From Candidatus Obscuribacterales bacterium (GTDB taxonomy: Bacteria; Cyanobacteriota; Vampirovibrionia; Obscuribacterales; Obscuribacteraceae), in NCBI GenBank assembly GCA_021732245.1, contig JAKFVJ010000023.1:1-7982 (forward strand): DNA of 7,982 nucleotides, in the 5' to 3' direction. Under the pieces are notes generated by a model. That model was given only the letters and a program-made list of their open reading frames with translations. It ran no database searches and was not told where the DNA came from. Below, in pieces: positions 6,254 to 7,982 of the stretch. The translations under genes were made by a program, and so were the position numbers. Within the stretch, counting starts at the first letter, position 1, and the number at the start of each line of letters is the position of its first letter.

Positions 6254-7254
6254 ACTCCCGAACGCGAGATATCTTGCACCACCTTGCTTAGTCCAAGCGT
6301 AATGCGGGCAAGTGCCGGATAGTTTATTTTGTCCGGAGTATCTGTTGGCTTATGATAATCCGGATAGCGGAATGGTGCGGTGTCTGTCACCATGACGGCT
6401 TTGTAGCCTTGATCCCAGAATGGTTTATGATCAGACCAACCAACTCCAGGAACCTTGTCGTAAATGGCGCCGCCATCTACAGGGAAAGACGTTGTTTGCC
6501 TAAATACTCCTACGCATTTGTGAACAAGCGGACGTGAGTTTAAGTCGCCCACAATTCCTATAAAGTTGCCTGTGTTTGGATACAACAGATCAAACGGGCG
6601 CGGATAACGTTGACTGCCGGGTTCATCGGAGAAATAGCCCATAGTTTCCAACGACAACATAGCTATGATGTTTTCATTGGCATCCCCTGCGCGGTCCGCG
6701 TAGACTTTGCTGCCCATATTGTCTGTTCCCCAATAAGGGTTTTCTTCATTTGGGAAAAACACAAATCTAATTGTGCGCTCTGTTTTCTGTTTGGCTAACA
6801 AACGGGCAATTTCTAGATTGCTAGCTACACCTGAGGCGTTGTCGTTGGCACCGGGGCAATGTGGGACACTGTCATAATGCGAGCCGACAACAATTATTTC
6901 CTTGGGATAACGATCACCTAAAAGTTCCGCTTCCAGGTTGACCATCAATTTTCCATCTGTCAGAAACTCTTGTATTTTTGTCTTATAGCCATATGATTCG
7001 AGCTGCTTGTCTATATAGATAACCGTCTTTTTCAATGAGTCGGTTGTCGGAATATTGCGCTCGCCAATGTCTCCGGCAAGATAAGTTATGTGCTTTTGAA
7101 GATCGGTGGAGATTTTTTCTTCTTCCGAACTGAGCGGCAAAAATTTACCCGTGTAACACTTACCAGGCAATTCGGTCATATATCTGATGAAAACAAATAC
7201 CGTCAAACCTGCTACAGCCACCAGTGTTAATACAAAAACCGCCAACGAGCGCAT
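6247..7254 (-). CDS. Membrane-anchored M28-family zinc metallopeptidase
   Basis: The 335-residue product has one hydrophobic segment near its N-terminus (about 4-24), flanked by Arg2 and Arg24, followed by a soluble M28 (aminopeptidase Y/S-type) domain. It looks like a signal anchor or uncleaved signal peptide, placing the catalytic domain outside the cytoplasmic membrane. Likely co-catalytic zinc ligands are His126 in GSHYDS, Asp138 in GANDNASG, Glu171 (with catalytic Glu170) in PNEEN, Glu203 in LETMGY and His301 in DYHKPTDT. All expected positions are filled, so it is probably active as an aminopeptidase or a related exopeptidase; the substrate is not readable. I chose the ATG at 7254 because GAGGT lies five bases upstream. 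A TTG at 7266 is in frame but overlaps that ribosome binding site. There is no PA domain insertion. The gene ends one base from the typA stop. Confidence 0.88.
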   Translation of the reverse strand: MRSLAVFVLTLVAVAGLTVFVFIRYMTELPGKCYTGKFLPLSSEEEKISTDLQKHITYLAGDIGERNIPTTDSLKKTVIYIDKQLESYGYKTKIQEFLTDGKLMVNLEAELLGDRYPKEIIVVGSHYDSVPHCPGANDNASGVASNLEIARLLAKQKTERTIRFVFFPNEENPYWGTDNMGSKVYADRAGDANENIIAMLSLETMGYFSDEPGSQRYPRPFDLLYPNTGNFIGIVGDLNSRPLVHKCVGVFRQTTSFPVDGGAIYDKVPGVGWSDHKPFWDQGYKAVMVTDTAPFRYPDYHKPTDTPDKINYPALARITLGLSKVVQDISRSGVE

Positions 7255-7259
7255 GTCAG

Positions 7260-7264
7260 ACCTC
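7260..7264 (-). promoter_or_regulatory. Ribosome binding site that sets the M28 peptidase start at 7254
   Basis: On the minus strand GAGGT lies five bases before ATG 7254. The alternative upstream TTG (7264-7266) shares a base with this site and could not use it, so the ATG is preferred. Confidence 0.65.
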
Positions 7265-7285
7265 AATATTTACATTGCAAATAAA

Positions 7286-7314
7286 TATACAGGATTAAAA
7301 GCAACACCTATAAT
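7286..7314 (+). promoter_or_regulatory. Sigma-70-type promoter for the lipase maturation factor-like gene
   Basis: TATACA (7286-7291, four of six matches to TTGACA) is separated by exactly 17 bases from a perfect TATAAT (7309-7314). Transcription would begin near 7321, giving a leader of about 22 bases to ATG 7343 that includes a GGGAA at 7332-7336. This position disfavors the in-frame GTG at 7319 as the start. The M28 gene on the other strand must use the same A/T-rich spacer, but no clear promoter stands out for it. Confidence 0.6.
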
Positions 7315-7342
7315 CTTAGTGAATTTAGCATGGGAAAACTTG

Positions 7343-7982
7343 ATGTCAGGAGACGGCAGGATAGTAAAAGCGACCGAATCCTACGCTTTGATGCGCTGGC
7401 TATTTTTGCGCATGCTCGGAATTGTTTATATTGTCGCTTTTCTTTCCCTTTCCGTTCAGATGAAAGGACTGATTGGTTCCAACGGCATACTGCCGGCTCA
7501 CATACTTATGGAAACTGCCGGAAAAGCCGGAGTTACATTTTGGCAATTGCCGACAGTCGCCTGGATAAACAGCAGCGATACCGCACTTCAACTGATACCA
7601 CTTATAGGCGCATTGGCGGCATTGCTTGTCACACTTGGATTTTTCACCGCACCGGCGTTAGCATTGTGCTGGCTGCTTTATCTTTCCATTATGACAATCG
7701 GCGGCGACTTTCTCATGTTCCAGTGGGATATCCTGCTTCTGGAGACAGGATTTTTGTCCATCTTCTTTGCGCCCTGGCAATTGTATGAATTCCCCTGGAA
7801 AATCCGCGGCAAAGAAGGTGCGTTCGGACAGCCACCGAAAATCATCTTATTTCTACTAAGGCTTCTTTTATTTCGATTACTGTTTGAGTCTGGACTATGC
7901 AAATTAGCCAGCGGCGATCAGACTTGGCAGAATTTGACAGCGCTTACCTATCACTATCAAACACAACCATTGCCCACGACTT
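7343..7982 (+). CDS. Lipase maturation factor (LMF1)-family membrane protein, 3' end outside window
   Basis: The frame stays open to the right edge and gives 213 residues of an incomplete protein. It is hydrophobic, with likely membrane segments at about 18-38, 82-118, 129-144 and 166-183. Diagnostic stretches of the LMF1 family are RWLFLRMLGIVYIVAF (18-33), QWDILLLETGFLSIFFAP (127-144), LFRLLFESGLCKLASGD (176-192) and TWQNLTALTYHYQTQPLP (194-211). In animals LMF1 is an ER membrane protein needed for folding of lipoprotein lipase; the role of bacterial members is not established, so I do not assign one. ATG 7343 is preferred over TTG 7340 and GTG 7319 from the promoter position and a modest GGGAA site; ATG 7391 would cut off the conserved SYALMRW lead-in. 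A competing overlapping frame at 7330-7788 shows no family resemblance. The gene is divergent from the M28 peptidase. Confidence 0.85.
   Translation, partial: MSGDGRIVKATESYALMRWLFLRMLGIVYIVAFLSLSVQMKGLIGSNGILPAHILMETAGKAGVTFWQLPTVAWINSSDTALQLIPLIGALAALLVTLGFFTAPALALCWLLYLSIMTIGGDFLMFQWDILLLETGFLSIFFAPWQLYEFPWKIRGKEGAFGQPPKIILFLLRLLLFRLLFESGLCKLASGDQTWQNLTALTYHYQTQPLPTT

Noticed and set aside
7348..7352. AGGAG as a ribosome binding site for a downstream start of the LMF-like gene
   Set aside because: No ATG, GTG or TTG lies 5-12 bases downstream in the right frame; the site falls inside the likely coding region and appears incidental.
7330..7788. Plus-strand open frame of 152 codons beginning ATGGGAAAAC
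   Set aside because: It lies in another frame over the lipase maturation factor-like gene, which carries clear family motifs. The translation is rich in Arg, Cys and His without any domain pattern.
1..7982. CRISPR arrays, tandem repeats, insertion sequence ends, tRNA or rRNA genes
   Set aside because: I read through for repeated units, terminal inverted repeats and tRNA-like arms and saw none; nearly every base is accounted for by protein-coding genes.

Overview
This window reads as an ordinary bacterial chromosome segment of moderate GC, densely packed with housekeeping and accessory metabolic genes. I see no mobile element, phage gene, CRISPR array, tRNA or rRNA. The gene set (PanB, PanC, RsgA, TypA/BipA, a GH1 beta-glucosidase, an M28 peptidase, a lipase maturation factor-like membrane protein and the tail of a matrixin-like protease) is bacterial but does not fix the phylum. 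PanC stands alone rather than fused to cytidylate kinase, which argues against a typical photosynthetic cyanobacterium. A non-photosynthetic Cyanobacteriota/Vampirovibrionia-type genome would fit the overall impression, but this is a guess.

Layout, left to right. Positions 2-118 (+) hold the last 38 codons of a gene entering from the left, whose sequence looks like the end of a matrixin (M10-type) metalloprotease. Only 18 bases later comes panB (137-1015, +), followed by panC (1015-1872, +) through a TAATG stop/start overlap. Together they make pantoate and join it to beta-alanine to give pantothenate. Facing them, with no base between the stop codons, is a GH1 beta-glucosidase (3225-1873, -). 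It is downstream of rsgA (4326-3241, -), and the 15-base gap is filled by a good ribosome binding site, so the two are probably co-transcribed. An 86-base divergent spacer with a perfect TATAAT box separates rsgA from typA (4413-6245, +). typA then converges with an M28-family metallopeptidase (7254-6247, -), one base between stops, at a small hairpin that contains the typA stop codon. A second divergent spacer (7255-7342) carries a recognisable promoter for a lipase maturation factor-like gene (7343 onward, +) that runs off the right edge.

The genes do not form one pathway. panB-panC is a true functional pair. RsgA and TypA are ribosome-associated GTPases transcribed divergently from one short spacer. 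The M28 peptidase and the LMF-like protein are membrane-associated and divergently arranged. The most noticeable features are organisational: two stop-to-stop convergent junctions with 0 and 1 base of spacer, a hairpin built over a stop codon, and -10 boxes placed so close to the panB and typA start codons that leaderless or very short-leader transcripts are plausible. I found no convincing undescribed multi-gene system.
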